Shown one piece after another: positions 42,934 through 51,695 of a stretch of DNA of 64,000 nt. The DNA comes from Propionibacterium sp. (GTDB lineage Bacteria > Actinomycetota > Actinomycetes > Propionibacteriales > Propionibacteriaceae): positions 1 through 64,000 of the forward strand of contig JAAYVB010000008.1 of assembly GCA_012517405.1 (NCBI GenBank), read 5' to 3'. Every line of letters begins with the position of its first letter. The first letter of the stretch is position 1. The translations under genes and the position numbers were made by a program. The notes under the pieces are model-generated. The model did no database searches and had not been told where the DNA came from. It saw only the letters and a program-made list of their open reading frames with translations.

Positions 42934-43752
42934 ATGAGCGACAACAGTGAACTGACGGTCACGGCCACCGAGCCCGATGACTCCACGAGTGGTCGCGGAC
43001 GCCCAGAATTCGCGATCGAGCTGGCCGGTCTCCGCAAGAGGTATGGCGACCACGAGGTTCTCAAAGGGGTCTCGTTGCGGGTCAAAGAAGGCTCGGTGTG
43101 CTCTGTCATCGGACCCAGCGGAGCGGGGAAGAGCACACTGTTGCGGTGCGTCAACCTCCTCGAGGCGCCCGACGACGGAAACATGCTCGTCGCAGGTCAG
43201 TTCCTTGAGGGTGGACACAGTCACTCCCGCAAAGAGCTACTGGCGTTGCGACGGCACGTCGGCATGGTCTTCCAGTCGTTCAATCTGTTTCCGCACATGC
43301 CCGTTATCGACAACATCGTCTTGGCCCAACAGCGCGTGCTCAAGCGCAGTAAGGACGAGGCGCGCGAGCGTGCCCTCGAGCTACTGGACAGTGTTGGGCT
43401 GTCCGATAAAGCAGAGCAGTACCCGCCCAAGCTGTCCGGTGGTCAGCAGCAACGGGTCGCGATTGCGCGTGCACTCGCACTGGAGCCCAAGATCATGCTC
43501 TTCGACGAGCCCACCAGCGCACTGGACCCCGAGTTGGCCCAAAGCGTCCTCGCCGTCATGAAGTCTGTCGCCCAATCGGGCATGACGATGATGGTCGTCA
43601 CCCACGAAATGAGCTTCGCTCGCACCATTGGGGACTACCTGGTGGTCATGGAAGACGGCGCGATCCTCGAAGAGGGTGTGCCCGAAGAGGTCATGAGCAA
43701 TCCCAGGCAGGAACGCACGCGCCAGTTCTTGTCCGCAGTCACCGACAGGTAG
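42934..43752 (+). CDS. amino acid ABC transporter ATP-binding protein (GlnQ/HisP-like)
   Basis: A 272-residue ATPase: Walker A GPSGAGKST, Q-loop FQSFNLFPHM, signature LSGGQQQRV, Walker B IMLFDEPTSALDPE and H-loop TH in VVTHEMSFA. The HLA-type FxLxPHM... and DPELAQSVLAVMK patterns are those of polar amino acid importers. The ATG at 42934 is chosen because GGAGAT lies 8 bases upstream; a TTG at 42904 is inside the hairpin tail region. It powers the two permeases encoded upstream. Confidence 0.93.
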   Translation: MSDNSELTVTATEPDDSTSGRGRPEFAIELAGLRKRYGDHEVLKGVSLRVKEGSVCSVIGPSGAGKSTLLRCVNLLEAPDDGNMLVAGQFLEGGHSHSRKELLALRRHVGMVFQSFNLFPHMPVIDNIVLAQQRVLKRSKDEARERALELLDSVGLSDKAEQYPPKLSGGQQQRVAIARALALEPKIMLFDEPTSALDPELAQSVLAVMKSVAQSGMTMMVVTHEMSFARTIGDYLVVMEDGAILEEGVPEEVMSNPRQERTRQFLSAVTDR

Positions 43753-43761
43753 GAGATAGAG

Positions 43762-44142
43762 ATGAAACCCCGCGTGATCTCGGTTGGCGAGTCCGTGGCC
43801 GCATACAGTCACGGGAAGGTCGTCGGGAACCTGCTGTTCACCTCAGGCATGACCTCGCACGACCCGGCGACCGGGGCAGTCCGTGGCAGCACTATCGAGG
43901 AACAGACCCGATACTGCTTCGAACTGCTTGAGCAGGTGCTCGCCAAGGCCGGCTCGAGTCTGGCAGACCTCGTCCAAGTCCAGGTCTTCCTCAACGACAT
44001 CGAGAACGACTTCGCCGGATTCGATGCCACCTATAAGCAAATCGTGCCGGCACCCTACCCTCCGCGCGCCACCGTCGGCGCCGATCTGCCGGGCTATCGC
44101 ATCGAGATGCTGATCACCGCTTTCGTCGGGAGTGAGCACTGA
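43762..44142 (+). CDS. RidA family enamine/imine deaminase
   Basis: A 126-residue RidA (YjgF/YER057c/UK114) protein. The conserved segment is KVVGNLLFTSGMTSHDPATGAV, and the active-site arginine is in PYPPRATVGADLPGYRIEMLITA (corresponding to R105). RidA hydrolyses reactive 2-imino acids formed by PLP enzymes and amino acid oxidases to keto acids. Next to a D-amino acid oxidase-type gene this activity is directly relevant. AGGAG precedes the ATG, and its stop overlaps the start of the oxidase gene (TGATG). Confidence 0.92.
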   Translation: MKPRVISVGESVAAYSHGKVVGNLLFTSGMTSHDPATGAVRGSTIEEQTRYCFELLEQVLAKAGSSLADLVQVQVFLNDIENDFAGFDATYKQIVPAPYPPRATVGADLPGYRIEMLITAFVGSEH

Positions 44143-45392
44143 TGCGAATCGTCATCATCGGAGCCGGAGTCGTCGGCTTGGCCGCAGCCCATGAGTTGCT
44201 CGGAGCAGGTCATGAGGTCACGATCGTCGAGAGCGGTGACTACGGCCAAGGTCCCTCCCACGGAAACGCGGCTCTGGTGACCGGTGTGCTGTCTTTCCCG
44301 GTCCCCGCACCCGGTTCGATCGGTATCGCGGCCCGTTCCGTGTTCGGCGGGAACTCGGCGATCAGCATCACCCCGCAGTTCTCGCTCGACTACCTTCGTT
44401 TTCTGTTGCGGATGGCATGGGCCACGAAGAAGTCCAACTTCGTCGTGGGGACCGACGCTCAGGACATCCTCACCCGGATGGTGCTCGACGGTTTCGCGGA
44501 GTACCAGGAGCAGGGCCTGAACTTCGAGCATCACACCGGTGGTTCGATGCACGTCTTCACGTCCCGCCAGGCCTACGAGCAGGCAGTCGCGGTATTCGAC
44601 GGATTCCCGGAGCTCAAGAAGCGCATCCGACTGCTCGAGGGTGCCTCAGCCGTCCACGAGGTTGATCCGAACCTCGCTCCCGACGTCGAGTACGCCTACT
44701 TCGCACCCGACGATCTGCAGGTCGAACCGGATTCGGTCATGAAGGCGCTGGTGGCCAGCATCGAACAGGCTGGCGGCAAGCTGATTCAGCACTCCCCGGT
44801 GACCTCCTTCGAGACCTCCGACGGTGTGGTTCGCGCGGCGGTGACATCGGAGGGGCCGATCGAGGCAGACCAGTTCATCATCGCCGCAGGCGTCGGCTCG
44901 CGCGGGCTCGCCAAGAAGCTGGGATACTCGCTACCGCTGTTCCCCGGCGGCGGGTACTCGGTCGACGTGCACTTCGACGACGACTCGCTCAAGCCGGCTG
45001 CCTCCGTGCTGACAGATGTCAGCCACATCGCCGTGACTCCGCTCGACTGGGGGCTGAGGGCGTCCAGCGGGATGATCATTGGCCAGCCCGAGCCGAGCGT
45101 CGCACCGACTGTGATCGACAAGCTGATCGCGCAGGTGCAGGAGATCTATCCGGACGTGCCCGTGGATGATGTTGATCCTGGCTGGGCCGGTCTGCGACCG
45201 ATGTCGGCGGACGGCGTCCCGATCATCGGGCTGGTGCCCGGTCAGCGCAACGCCTATCTCGCTACCGGACACGCAATGCTCGGTCTCACCTATGCGCCGT
45301 CAACGGCCAAGGTACTGCGCGCCCTCATTGAGGGAGACGCTCCAGAAGACTACCGGGCGTTCGCCCCGGCGCGTTTCGGAGCACACGCGTGA
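44142..45392 (+). CDS. FAD-dependent amino acid oxidase/dehydrogenase (DadA-like)
   Basis: A 416-residue DAO-family flavoprotein. The N-terminal FAD-binding motif is IIGAGVVGLAAAHELLGAGHEVTIVE, and GVGSRGLAKKLGY marks the second cofactor segment. The C-terminal WAGLRPMSADGVPIIGLVPG...YLATGHAMLGLTYAPSTAKVL is the DadA signature (G-x-R-P-x-x-x-D-G-x-P). It should oxidise a D-amino acid (or a related secondary amine) to the imino acid. It is coupled to ridA upstream and the racemase-like gene downstream. Confidence 0.9.
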   Translation: MRIVIIGAGVVGLAAAHELLGAGHEVTIVESGDYGQGPSHGNAALVTGVLSFPVPAPGSIGIAARSVFGGNSAISITPQFSLDYLRFLLRMAWATKKSNFVVGTDAQDILTRMVLDGFAEYQEQGLNFEHHTGGSMHVFTSRQAYEQAVAVFDGFPELKKRIRLLEGASAVHEVDPNLAPDVEYAYFAPDDLQVEPDSVMKALVASIEQAGGKLIQHSPVTSFETSDGVVRAAVTSEGPIEADQFIIAAGVGSRGLAKKLGYSLPLFPGGGYSVDVHFDDDSLKPAASVLTDVSHIAVTPLDWGLRASSGMIIGQPEPSVAPTVIDKLIAQVQEIYPDVPVDDVDPGWAGLRPMSADGVPIIGLVPGQRNAYLATGHAMLGLTYAPSTAKVLRALIEGDAPEDYRAFAPARFGAHA

Positions 45393-46165
45393 TGCCCACC
45401 GCGCCATATGGCTATCTCCCTGCCGGCGCCCCGATCGGCCCGGTGCGAATGGCACCCGCGCAGGTCGTTGCCGGATTCCCGGTCGGCGTCATCTATATCG
45501 AGGATGTCTGGTACCCGATGGTGCCCGGCAATGTCGTCAATGCCAGTACGTTCCCCTTTCCAGTACGGCTCCAGCCCGTGCGCGGTCTCGACATCTCGAA
45601 GCTCTTCGGTAGCGAGCGTGTCGATGTCAGCGATTCCGTGCTCGCTGCCTGCCAGGAATTGGAACAGGCGGGAGTGCGGGCCATCTGTTCGGCCTGCGGC
45701 TTCTTCGGGCGCTACCACGCTCGTGTGAGCCCCCGACTCAATGTGCCGGCGGCGCTCTCGTCGCTCGTCCAGATCCCCTGGATCAGGATTATCCTGCCCG
45801 GCCGCAAGATCGCTATTCTCACGGCCGACTCATCGTCCCTGGATGACGAGATCTGGACGTCGTGCGGAGTTGGCGACACCTCGGACCTGGTGATCGGGGG
45901 ACTGCAGAACGAACCCGAGTTCTCCTGCATCATCGAAGGGCGAGGCAGCTTCGACAACGACGGCGTCCAGAACGAGGTGGTGAGCCTCGCCAAGAGACTG
46001 TGCGAAGACGATCAAGTGGGAGCCGTGCTCCTGGAGTGCAGCGATCTGCCACCCTATGCAGCCGCCATCCAGTCGGCTGTGGGTAGGCCGGTCTTCGACT
46101 TCACCACGCTCATCAAGTGGCTGCACAATGCGGTTGCTCAGAAGCCGTACGGGGGATGGGTGTAG
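45392..46165 (+). CDS. aspartate/glutamate/hydantoin racemase-like protein
   Basis: A 257-residue protein. Two cysteines occur in racemase-like settings: AICSACGFFGRYHA (around residue 94) and VLLECSDLPPYAAAIQ (around 215). They are the probable proton-shuttling pair of the Asp/Glu racemase fold, with a GRKIAILTADSSSLDDE stretch between. Overlap with the oxidase stop (GTGATG) shows coupling. A racemase would feed the D-amino acid oxidase from an L-amino acid or recycle it. A maleate isomerase or decarboxylase function in the same superfamily is possible. Confidence 0.7.
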   Translation: MPTAPYGYLPAGAPIGPVRMAPAQVVAGFPVGVIYIEDVWYPMVPGNVVNASTFPFPVRLQPVRGLDISKLFGSERVDVSDSVLAACQELEQAGVRAICSACGFFGRYHARVSPRLNVPAALSSLVQIPWIRIILPGRKIAILTADSSSLDDEIWTSCGVGDTSDLVIGGLQNEPEFSCIIEGRGSFDNDGVQNEVVSLAKRLCEDDQVGAVLLECSDLPPYAAAIQSAVGRPVFDFTTLIKWLHNAVAQKPYGGWV

Positions 46166-46261
46166 GGGCTGTCTGCCGAGCACCAGCTGGCTGGTCCCCG
46201 CGGACTCCGGCCGGTCGGCTCGCTTCTGGCGCCGCGTGGTCCTGTGATGTTCGCGAACCGC

Positions 46262-46423
46262 TCAGCGGTTGAACAACGACGCAAAACGGCCCTTGGTGCG
46301 CTGGGGAGCATGACCGTCACACCAGTGTTCGTCGGCGACGGTGCGCCTCACTTGGTCGATGTGTTGGCCGCAGCCGGCCCAGGTGGTCTTTCCGCAGATG
46401 TGGCAGCGAACGGCACGACACAT
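46262..46423 (-). CDS. small zinc-ribbon-like protein, 53 aa
   Basis: The 53-residue frame reads MCRAVRCHICGKTTWAGCG, then QHIDQVRRTVADEHWCDGH and a basic tail ending FASLFNR. C7-C10 (CHIC), C18 and C35/H38 could bind zinc. The ATG follows AAGGAA. I recognise this as a commonly seen actinobacterial small protein, but its function is unknown. It lies next to the CstR-like gene (38 bases apart), so it could be part of the same stress unit. Confidence 0.75.
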   Translation of the reverse strand: MCRAVRCHICGKTTWAGCGQHIDQVRRTVADEHWCDGHAPQRTKGRFASLFNR

Positions 46424-46461
46424 GATGATTCCTTCGTTTGGTTGGCGTGATCATTGATGAT

Positions 46462-46734
46462 TCAGGCGAGCATGAGGAACAGCTTTTCGAGCTGCTCCGC
46501 GGTGGTGCCGTCGTCGGCGGTCTCGTCCGGATCGGCGAGGCAGTCCTTCATGGCGGTGGAGATGATGACGAAACCTGCATTGTCGAGTGCGCTACGCACA
46601 GCGGCGAGTTGAGTAACGACTTCGCGGCAGGGGGCGCCGGTCTCGACGGCAGTGATGACAGCGGTGAGTTGGCCGGACGCTCGGCGCAGCCGGTTGACGA
46701 CGTTCTTCCTGGCTTCGGGACTGTGGCTGGTCAT
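46462..46734 (-). CDS. CsoR-family repressor, CstR-like (persulfide-sensing type)
   Basis: A 90-residue all-helical CsoR/RcnR-family repressor with RLRRASGQLTAVITAVETG and CREVVTQLAAVRSALDNAGF. In copper-binding CsoR the ligands are C36, H61 and C65. Here C36 and C65 are present but position 61 is Ala, the arrangement of CstR, which forms di-, tri- or tetrasulfide bridges with persulfides instead of binding copper. The neighbouring CoA-disulfide reductase/rhodanese fusion supports this. Its start overlaps the end of that gene by four bases. Confidence 0.82.
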   Translation of the reverse strand: MTSHSPEARKNVVNRLRRASGQLTAVITAVETGAPCREVVTQLAAVRSALDNAGFVIISTAMKDCLADPDETADDGTTAEQLEKLFLMLA

Positions 46735-48428
46735 TGGAGTCTCCCGGATGTGTGGATGGAATCGGTGTCATGCAGGACGTCGGTGCCGTCGAGGAAGGCC
46801 CGCAGGGTAAGGATGCCGCCGGACAGCGTGGCCGAATCCAAGCCGTTCTCGGTGAGCACCCGGTGGGCCAGATAGGAACGCATCCCGGAGGCGCACATCA
46901 CTCGGACAGGACGCCCGGCCGCGACCTCGCGCACCTCGTCGATACGCCGGCGGAGTTCGGTGTGCGCGATGTTGAGCGCCCCCGGCAGATGACCGCTGGC
47001 GAATTCGGCGGGGCTACGGGTATCGAGGACGAGCGACGACGCCATTACGTCGTCCACCTGCCACGGATACCACAGTCGGACGGTGCCGGTCAGCACGTTG
47101 TTGCCGATCAGGCCGGCCATCGTGACCGGATCCTTGGCGTTGCCGTAGGGCGGGGAATAGGCCAGATCCAAGTCGATCAGGTCTGCCACGGTCATCCGGT
47201 TGCGCAGTGCGGTGGCGAGTACATCGATCCGTTTGTCGACTCCGTCGGTACCTACAGCTTGCGCACCGAGCAGCAACCCGTCGTCCTCACGGAAGTGCAC
47301 GACGAGATGGACCGGACAGGCGCCGGGGAAGTAGCCGGCGTGCTGGGTGGGATGCAGATGCACGGTGTGATGGGCGATGCCCTGGGCAAGCAAGGTCGCT
47401 CGGTTGGCGCCGGTGAGCGCGGCGGTCAGCCCACCGGCGCGGACGATCGCGGTGCCGCATGGCTGCGGGATCGGACGCGCGATGGCCGGGCGGAAAATAT
47501 CGTCTGCGACCAGACGTCCGGCGCGGTTGGCGGGCCCTGCGAGGGTGATCGGACGCCGCAGGCCGGTGATGGCGTCGGTACTCACGGTGGCGTCCCCGAC
47601 CGCCCAGATGCCGGGCACATTGGTCCGCCCATGCTCATCCGTGATGATCGCGCTCTTCTCGCAGGCCACCCCAGCGGCTTCGAATACCGCGGTGTCGGGG
47701 CGAACGCCTACCGAGAGCACGATGAGGTCCGCGTCGATCCGGCCATCGTCGGCCAGCACCACGGTGTCATGTTCGGGACCCTCCTCGATGGCCGTGGCAG
47801 CGACCTGGGTGCGCACGGTGATGCCGAGCCGGCGCAACTCGTCGGCAACCAGGGAGGCGAGTTCGGGCTCGAGGGGCGGGAGAACGTGCTCGGCGAGCTC
47901 GACGACCGTCACCTGCAGGCCCCGGTGGGCCAGCGCTTCGGCGGCTTCTAAACCGATGAATCCGGCCCCCAGCACAACGGCACGAGTGGCCCCCTGACTG
48001 ACGATCTCGTCCAGCCGGGTCGCGTCGCCGACCGTGCGCAGGGTGTGAACCCGCGAGGATTCCAGCCCGGGAATCGGTGGCCGCACAGGCCGCGCACCCG
48101 GGGACAGCACCAGGGCGTCATAGCCGATCGAGCACACTCCGTCGTCCGTGCATACCGTCACCGACCGGGAGTCCGGATCAAGGCCGATGACCTCGTGGCG
48201 CGTGCGGACATCCAGATTGAGCGCGGCCCGCAGCGATTCGGGCCGCTGGACGAGAAGCCGGGCCGGATCGGTGATCTCGCCTCCGACGTAGTACGGGAGC
48301 CCGCAGTTGGCGAAGGACACGTGATCGCCACGATCGAGCACGATGATCTCTGCCTGTTCATCGAGCCTGCGGGCACGAGCCGCACAGGTCATTCCGCCGG
48401 CAACACCTCCGACGACAACGATCCGCAT
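46731..48428 (-). CDS. CoA-disulfide reductase fused to C-terminal rhodanese
   Basis: A 565-residue pyridine-nucleotide-disulfide reductase. FAD motif IVVVGGVAGGMTCAARARRL, the single redox cysteine C42 in SFANCGLPYY (CoADR/NADH-peroxidase type), NAD motif AVVLGAGFIGLEAAEAL and GIWAVGDA. After residue 450 a rhodanese domain has VLDTRSPAEFASGHLPGALN and its loop cysteine in VMCASGMRSY. Such CoADR-Rhd fusions reduce CoA persulfides or polysulfides. The gene is downstream of a short leader ORF with TGATG overlap and upstream of the CstR-like gene. Confidence 0.92.
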   Translation of the reverse strand: MRIVVVGGVAGGMTCAARARRLDEQAEIIVLDRGDHVSFANCGLPYYVGGEITDPARLLVQRPESLRAALNLDVRTRHEVIGLDPDSRSVTVCTDDGVCSIGYDALVLSPGARPVRPPIPGLESSRVHTLRTVGDATRLDEIVSQGATRAVVLGAGFIGLEAAEALAHRGLQVTVVELAEHVLPPLEPELASLVADELRRLGITVRTQVAATAIEEGPEHDTVVLADDGRIDADLIVLSVGVRPDTAVFEAAGVACEKSAIITDEHGRTNVPGIWAVGDATVSTDAITGLRRPITLAGPANRAGRLVADDIFRPAIARPIPQPCGTAIVRAGGLTAALTGANRATLLAQGIAHHTVHLHPTQHAGYFPGACPVHLVVHFREDDGLLLGAQAVGTDGVDKRIDVLATALRNRMTVADLIDLDLAYSPPYGNAKDPVTMAGLIGNNVLTGTVRLWYPWQVDDVMASSLVLDTRSPAEFASGHLPGALNIAHTELRRRIDEVREVAAGRPVRVMCASGMRSYLAHRVLTENGLDSATLSGGILTLRAFLDGTDVLHDTDSIHTSGRLQ

Positions 48429-48589
48429 CAGTCCACGTCCTTCGCTGGCTGAGTAGCGATCGTGATGCGGGCCCCGCCCGCATCGAGATCATCCGCGGTT
48501 CCGGCAGACGAGTCGAATACCTCGATGCCCGGCGCGCTCGATGGGGTGAGGGGCGCGGGCTGGCGCTGGGTCGTCCTGTGAGTGAGCAT
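48428..48589 (-). CDS. small leader ORF, 53 aa, coupled to the CoA-disulfide reductase gene
   Basis: The ATG at 48589 opens MLTHRTTQRQPAPLTP and continues for 53 codons to a TGA overlapping the CoADR start (TGATG). The sequence is low-complexity, with no cysteine and no known domain. A promoter-like pair (TTGACT at 48623-48618, TATACT at 48601-48596, spacing 16) places transcription start at or near the A of the ATG, so this would be a leaderless first cistron. It may be a genuine small protein or a device for translational coupling. Confidence 0.5.
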   Translation of the reverse strand: MLTHRTTQRQPAPLTPSSAPGIEVFDSSAGTADDLDAGGARITIATQPAKDVD

Positions 48590-48595
48590 GAAGCG

Positions 48596-48623
48596 AGTAT
48601 ACCCCCTGGGGTATATGAGTCAA
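48596..48623 (-). promoter_or_regulatory. promoter with CsoR/CstR-type operator
   Basis: TTGACT (-35) and TATACT (-10) on the minus strand, 16 bases apart. Between and over the -10 lies the palindrome TATACCCC-AG-GGGGTATA (48615-48598) with perfect eight-base arms. The ATACCC...GGGTAT form matches CsoR/CstR operators. Repression by steric block is likely. Confidence 0.75.
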
Positions 48624-48693
48624 GCTGTCCGATGACCCCAGGGATGTGCTGTCGGTGCGTCACCCCAAGCGATGACGCACCCCGCCCGACTGA

Positions 48694-49368
48694 CTACGTG
48701 CGTCCTCTCGTTGCGTCGGCGGTGTTGATCGCGGCCGCGGCCCGGTCCCTCGGACCCTGCGGGGCATCGGTCTTGGACGCGAAACGCCGCGCCGTGCCGA
48801 GGAACCTCTGGTGGAAGCGGGTCTCTCCGGTCACCTCGGGATGAAAGGCAAGACCGATCAGCGCGCCCTGCTCGACCGCGACGATTCGTCCATCGGGCAA
48901 GGTGGCGAGCACGTGGGCGCCCGGTCCGACCCGTTCGATCAACGGAGCCCGGATGAATGCCGCGTGCACCGGCGGCTTGCCGAACGCGGGTACCGCGAGC
49001 TCGGTCTCGAACGAATCGACCTGGCTGCCGAACGCATTGCGCTGCACAGTGATATCCAGGCCACCGAAGCTCTCTTGGCCGGCAATGGCGCCGCCGACGC
49101 GGTCGGCGAGCAGAATCAGGCCGGCACAGGTGCCCAGCACCGGCAGGCCGGCCGCGATCGCCTCCCGGATCGGCTGCCGCAGCCCGTAGGCGCGCGCGAG
49201 TTTGTCGATGACGCTCGATTCGCCACCTGGCAACACCAGGCCGCGGATGCCTTCGAGGTCTTGGGGACGCCGCACGTTCACCACGCTCGCGCCCAGGCTG
49301 CTCAGGACACGCACATGCTCGCGGACATCCCCCTGAAGCGCCAGGACACCGACTCGCAGGCCGCTCAC
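48694..49368 (-). CDS. pdxT: pyridoxal 5'-phosphate synthase glutaminase subunit PdxT
   Basis: A 224-residue class I glutamine amidotransferase of the PdxT/SNO family: [35 protein letters not shown] with nucleophile C81, [16 protein letters not shown] and [15 protein letters not shown] with the catalytic His and Glu. It supplies ammonia to PdxS. GTG start at 49368 overlaps the pdxS stop by four bases (GTGA). Its C-terminal tail is extended by about 20 residues over minimal family members. Confidence 0.95.
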   Translation of the reverse strand: MSGLRVGVLALQGDVREHVRVLSSLGASVVNVRRPQDLEGIRGLVLPGGESSVIDKLARAYGLRQPIREAIAAGLPVLGTCAGLILLADRVGGAIAGQESFGGLDITVQRNAFGSQVDSFETELAVPAFGKPPVHAAFIRAPLIERVGPGAHVLATLPDGRIVAVEQGALIGLAFHPEVTGETRFHQRFLGTARRFASKTDAPQGPRDRAAAAINTADATRGRT

Positions 49369-50252
49369 CAGCCGCGCTCGGCCAGCCGGTGCGGCGCGGG
49401 AACATCGGCGACGTTGATGCCGACCATCGCCTCACCCAAACCGCGCGACACCTCCGCGATCACCGACGGATCACTGTAGAAGGTGGTGGCCTTCACGATC
49501 GCCGCTGCCCGCTTGGCCGGCTCGCCCGACTTGAAGATCCCCGAGCCGACGAACACGCCGTCGGCGCCGAGCTGCATCATCATCGCCGCGTCGGCCGGTG
49601 TCGCGACGCCACCGGCGGTGAACAGCACGACGGGAAGGCGTCCGGTGCTGGCGACTTCGGCCACCAGGTCGTAGGGGGCCTGCAGATCCTTGGCTGCCAC
49701 GTACAGCTCGTCAGCCGACTTCGCGGTCAGCGCGTTGATCTCGGAGGTGATGGTGCGGATGTGCTTGGTTGCCTCCGAGACGTCGCCGGTGCCGGCTTCG
49801 CCCTTGGATCGGATCATCGCAGCGCCCTCGTTGATGCGGCGCAGCGCCTCGCCCAGGTTGGTGGCGCCGCACACGAACGGCACGGTGAACGGCCATTTGT
49901 CGATGTGGTTGACGTAATCGGCCGGAGACAGCACCTCGGATTCGTCGATGTAGTCGACGTTGAGCGCCTGCAGCACCTGCGCCTCGACGAAGTGGCCGAT
50001 GCGGGCCTTGGCCATGACCGGGATCGACACCTCGGCGATGATCGCCTCGATCAGATCCGGGTCGCTCATCCGGGCGACGCCGCCCTGCGCGCGGATGTCG
50101 GCCGGCACGCGCTCGAGTGCCATGACCGCGACGGCGCCGGCGTCCTCGGCGATCCGGGCCTGCTCGGGGGTGACGACGTCCATGATGACGCCGCCTTTCA
50201 GCATGTCTGCCAGGCCGCGCTTGACCCGATCGGTGCCGGTGGTGGTGCTCAT
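49365..50252 (-). CDS. pdxS: pyridoxal 5'-phosphate synthase subunit PdxS
   Basis: A 295-residue TIM-barrel protein with [49 protein letters not shown] and [15 protein letters not shown], which hold the catalytic lysines and aspartate of PdxS. PLP is formed from ribose 5-phosphate, glyceraldehyde 3-phosphate and ammonia. The ATG at 50252 or the adjacent one at 50255 follows AGGAG; the longer frame upstream to 51335 is antisense to the MocR gene and is a shadow. Confidence 0.96.
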   Translation of the reverse strand: MSTTTGTDRVKRGLADMLKGGVIMDVVTPEQARIAEDAGAVAVMALERVPADIRAQGGVARMSDPDLIEAIIAEVSIPVMAKARIGHFVEAQVLQALNVDYIDESEVLSPADYVNHIDKWPFTVPFVCGATNLGEALRRINEGAAMIRSKGEAGTGDVSEATKHIRTITSEINALTAKSADELYVAAKDLQAPYDLVAEVASTGRLPVVLFTAGGVATPADAAMMMQLGADGVFVGSGIFKSGEPAKRAAAIVKATTFYSDPSVIAEVSRGLGEAMVGINVADVPAPHRLAERGW

Positions 50253-50298
50253 CATGGTCTCCTGGTTCTGGGTTCTGGGTTGTGCAGCGAGCGCAATC

Positions 50299-50316
50299 TT
50301 TTGACCTAGGCCAAAA
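50299..50316. promoter_or_regulatory. palindrome in the pdxS-pdxR divergent promoter
   Basis: TTTTGACCTAGGCCAAAA is an 18-base palindrome with one mismatched pair, midway between the divergent starts. It is a likely binding site for the MocR-type regulator encoded next to it. Confidence 0.5.
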
Positions 50317-50345
50317 GTTAGCACGCGGGCCTTAGAATCGCCATC

Positions 50346-51695
50346 GTGGCAGAGCAAGCTGAGACGGCGATCACTGGTGGCACCGCCGCCGAGATCGCCG
50401 ACAGCGTGCGCGACCTCATCGAGAGCGGCATCCTGGTGCCCGGCGATCCACTGCCGCCGGTGCGGGTGCTCGCCCGCCGCCTGGAGGTCAACCGCAATAC
50501 GGTCGTGGCCGCTTACGGACTGCTGGCCCGCTCCGGTGCGGTGATCGGGCAGGGACGCGCCGGCACCCGCGTGGCCGAGCACACTCCCATGGCGCAGGAA
50601 GGCTACGTCGCCACCGGAACCCTGCGCGACGTCGCCTCCGGAACCCTGCGCGATGTCGGCACCGGTAACCCCGCGGCCGAACTGATCCCCGACCTCAGCA
50701 CCGCTCTGCATGCCGCGGTGGGGCGTCCGGTGCTGTACGGAGAGCCCGTGATCGACCGCGGACTGGAGGCCTGGGCTCGCGACTGGATCGCTCCCGACGT
50801 ACCGTCCGACTTTCAACTCACGGTCACCAGCGGCGCTGTGGACGCGGTCGAGCGGCTGCTCGCCCAGGCGTTGACTCGCGATGACGCTGTGGCGCTCGAA
50901 GATCCCTGCTTCTTGGCCAGCATCCAGGTCACCCGCTTCGGCGGCTACCGGGCGGTGGCCGTGCCGGTCGATGACGAGGGCATGACGGTGGACGGGCTGC
51001 GGGCGGCGCTCGCGCAGGGCGTCCGCGCGGTGATCGGCACGCCGCGCGCCCAGAACCCGACCGGGGTCTCGCTGAGCGCCCGGCGGGCCGAGGCGCTGCG
51101 CGCGGTGCTGGCCGAGTACCCCTACGTGCTGGTGATCGAGGACGATTACTACTCGCTGTTGTCCCAGCGTCAATTCCACTCGATGGTTGGCCCGGATCAT
51201 CGGCGCTGGGCGCTGGTGCGGTCGGTGTCGAAGTTCATCGGTCCCGACATCTGCCTGGCGCTGGTGGCCTCCGACGCGGAGACCGCGTCCCGGCTCGCGA
51301 TGCGCCTGAGCCCAGGAACGACCTGGGTCAGCCACCTACTTCAGCGCACCGCGCATGCGCTGCTGTCGGACGCCGGCACCCGCGCCGCGATCGCTCGTGC
51401 GGGGGCGCACTACGCGGCGCGCAACGAGGCCTTCGCCACCCGGCTCGCCCAGCATGGCATTGAGACCGTGGCCGGTGACGGCATCAACTTGTGGGTCGGG
51501 CTCCCGGTGTTCGCGCGCGATGTCGGCGAGCGATTGAAGGAGCGCGGATGGCTGGTGCGTACCGGCGACGAATTCCGGCTGGATCCGGCCGCTGGACCAT
51601 CGCGTCACCTGCGGCTCACCATCCACGAACTGGACGATTCCGAGGCCGAGGCGCTCGCCGTCGACCTGGCCGAGGCCGTTCGCGCCGGACGCTGA
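50346..51695 (+). CDS. MocR/PdxR-type GntR regulator with aminotransferase-like domain
   Basis: A 449-residue MocR protein. The N-terminal GntR winged helix (about 12-75) shows [54 protein letters not shown] linker carries an unusual direct repeat ([17 protein letters not shown]). The C-terminal class I aminotransferase-like domain has the PLP-lysine region [16 protein letters not shown]. PdxR-type MocR proteins sense PLP and activate pdxST, here transcribed divergently. The lysine and D/Y cofactor residues (VIEDDYY) look intact, so PLP binding is expected. Confidence 0.88.
   Translation: MAEQAETAITGGTAAEIADSVRDLIESGILVPGDPLPPVRVLARRLEVNRNTVVAAYGLLARSGAVIGQGRAGTRVAEHTPMAQEGYVATGTLRDVASGTLRDVGTGNPAAELIPDLSTALHAAVGRPVLYGEPVIDRGLEAWARDWIAPDVPSDFQLTVTSGAVDAVERLLAQALTRDDAVALEDPCFLASIQVTRFGGYRAVAVPVDDEGMTVDGLRAALAQGVRAVIGTPRAQNPTGVSLSARRAEALRAVLAEYPYVLVIEDDYYSLLSQRQFHSMVGPDHRRWALVRSVSKFIGPDICLALVASDAETASRLAMRLSPGTTWVSHLLQRTAHALLSDAGTRAAIARAGAHYAARNEAFATRLAQHGIETVAGDGINLWVGLPVFARDVGERLKERGWLVRTGDEFRLDPAAGPSRHLRLTIHELDDSEAEALAVDLAEAVRAGR

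Noticed and set aside
50253-51335. Extension of the pdxS frame upstream of 50255
   Set aside because: The extra 360 codons are antisense to the MocR regulator, and PdxS homologues start at MSTTTG-like sequence next to the AGGAG site.
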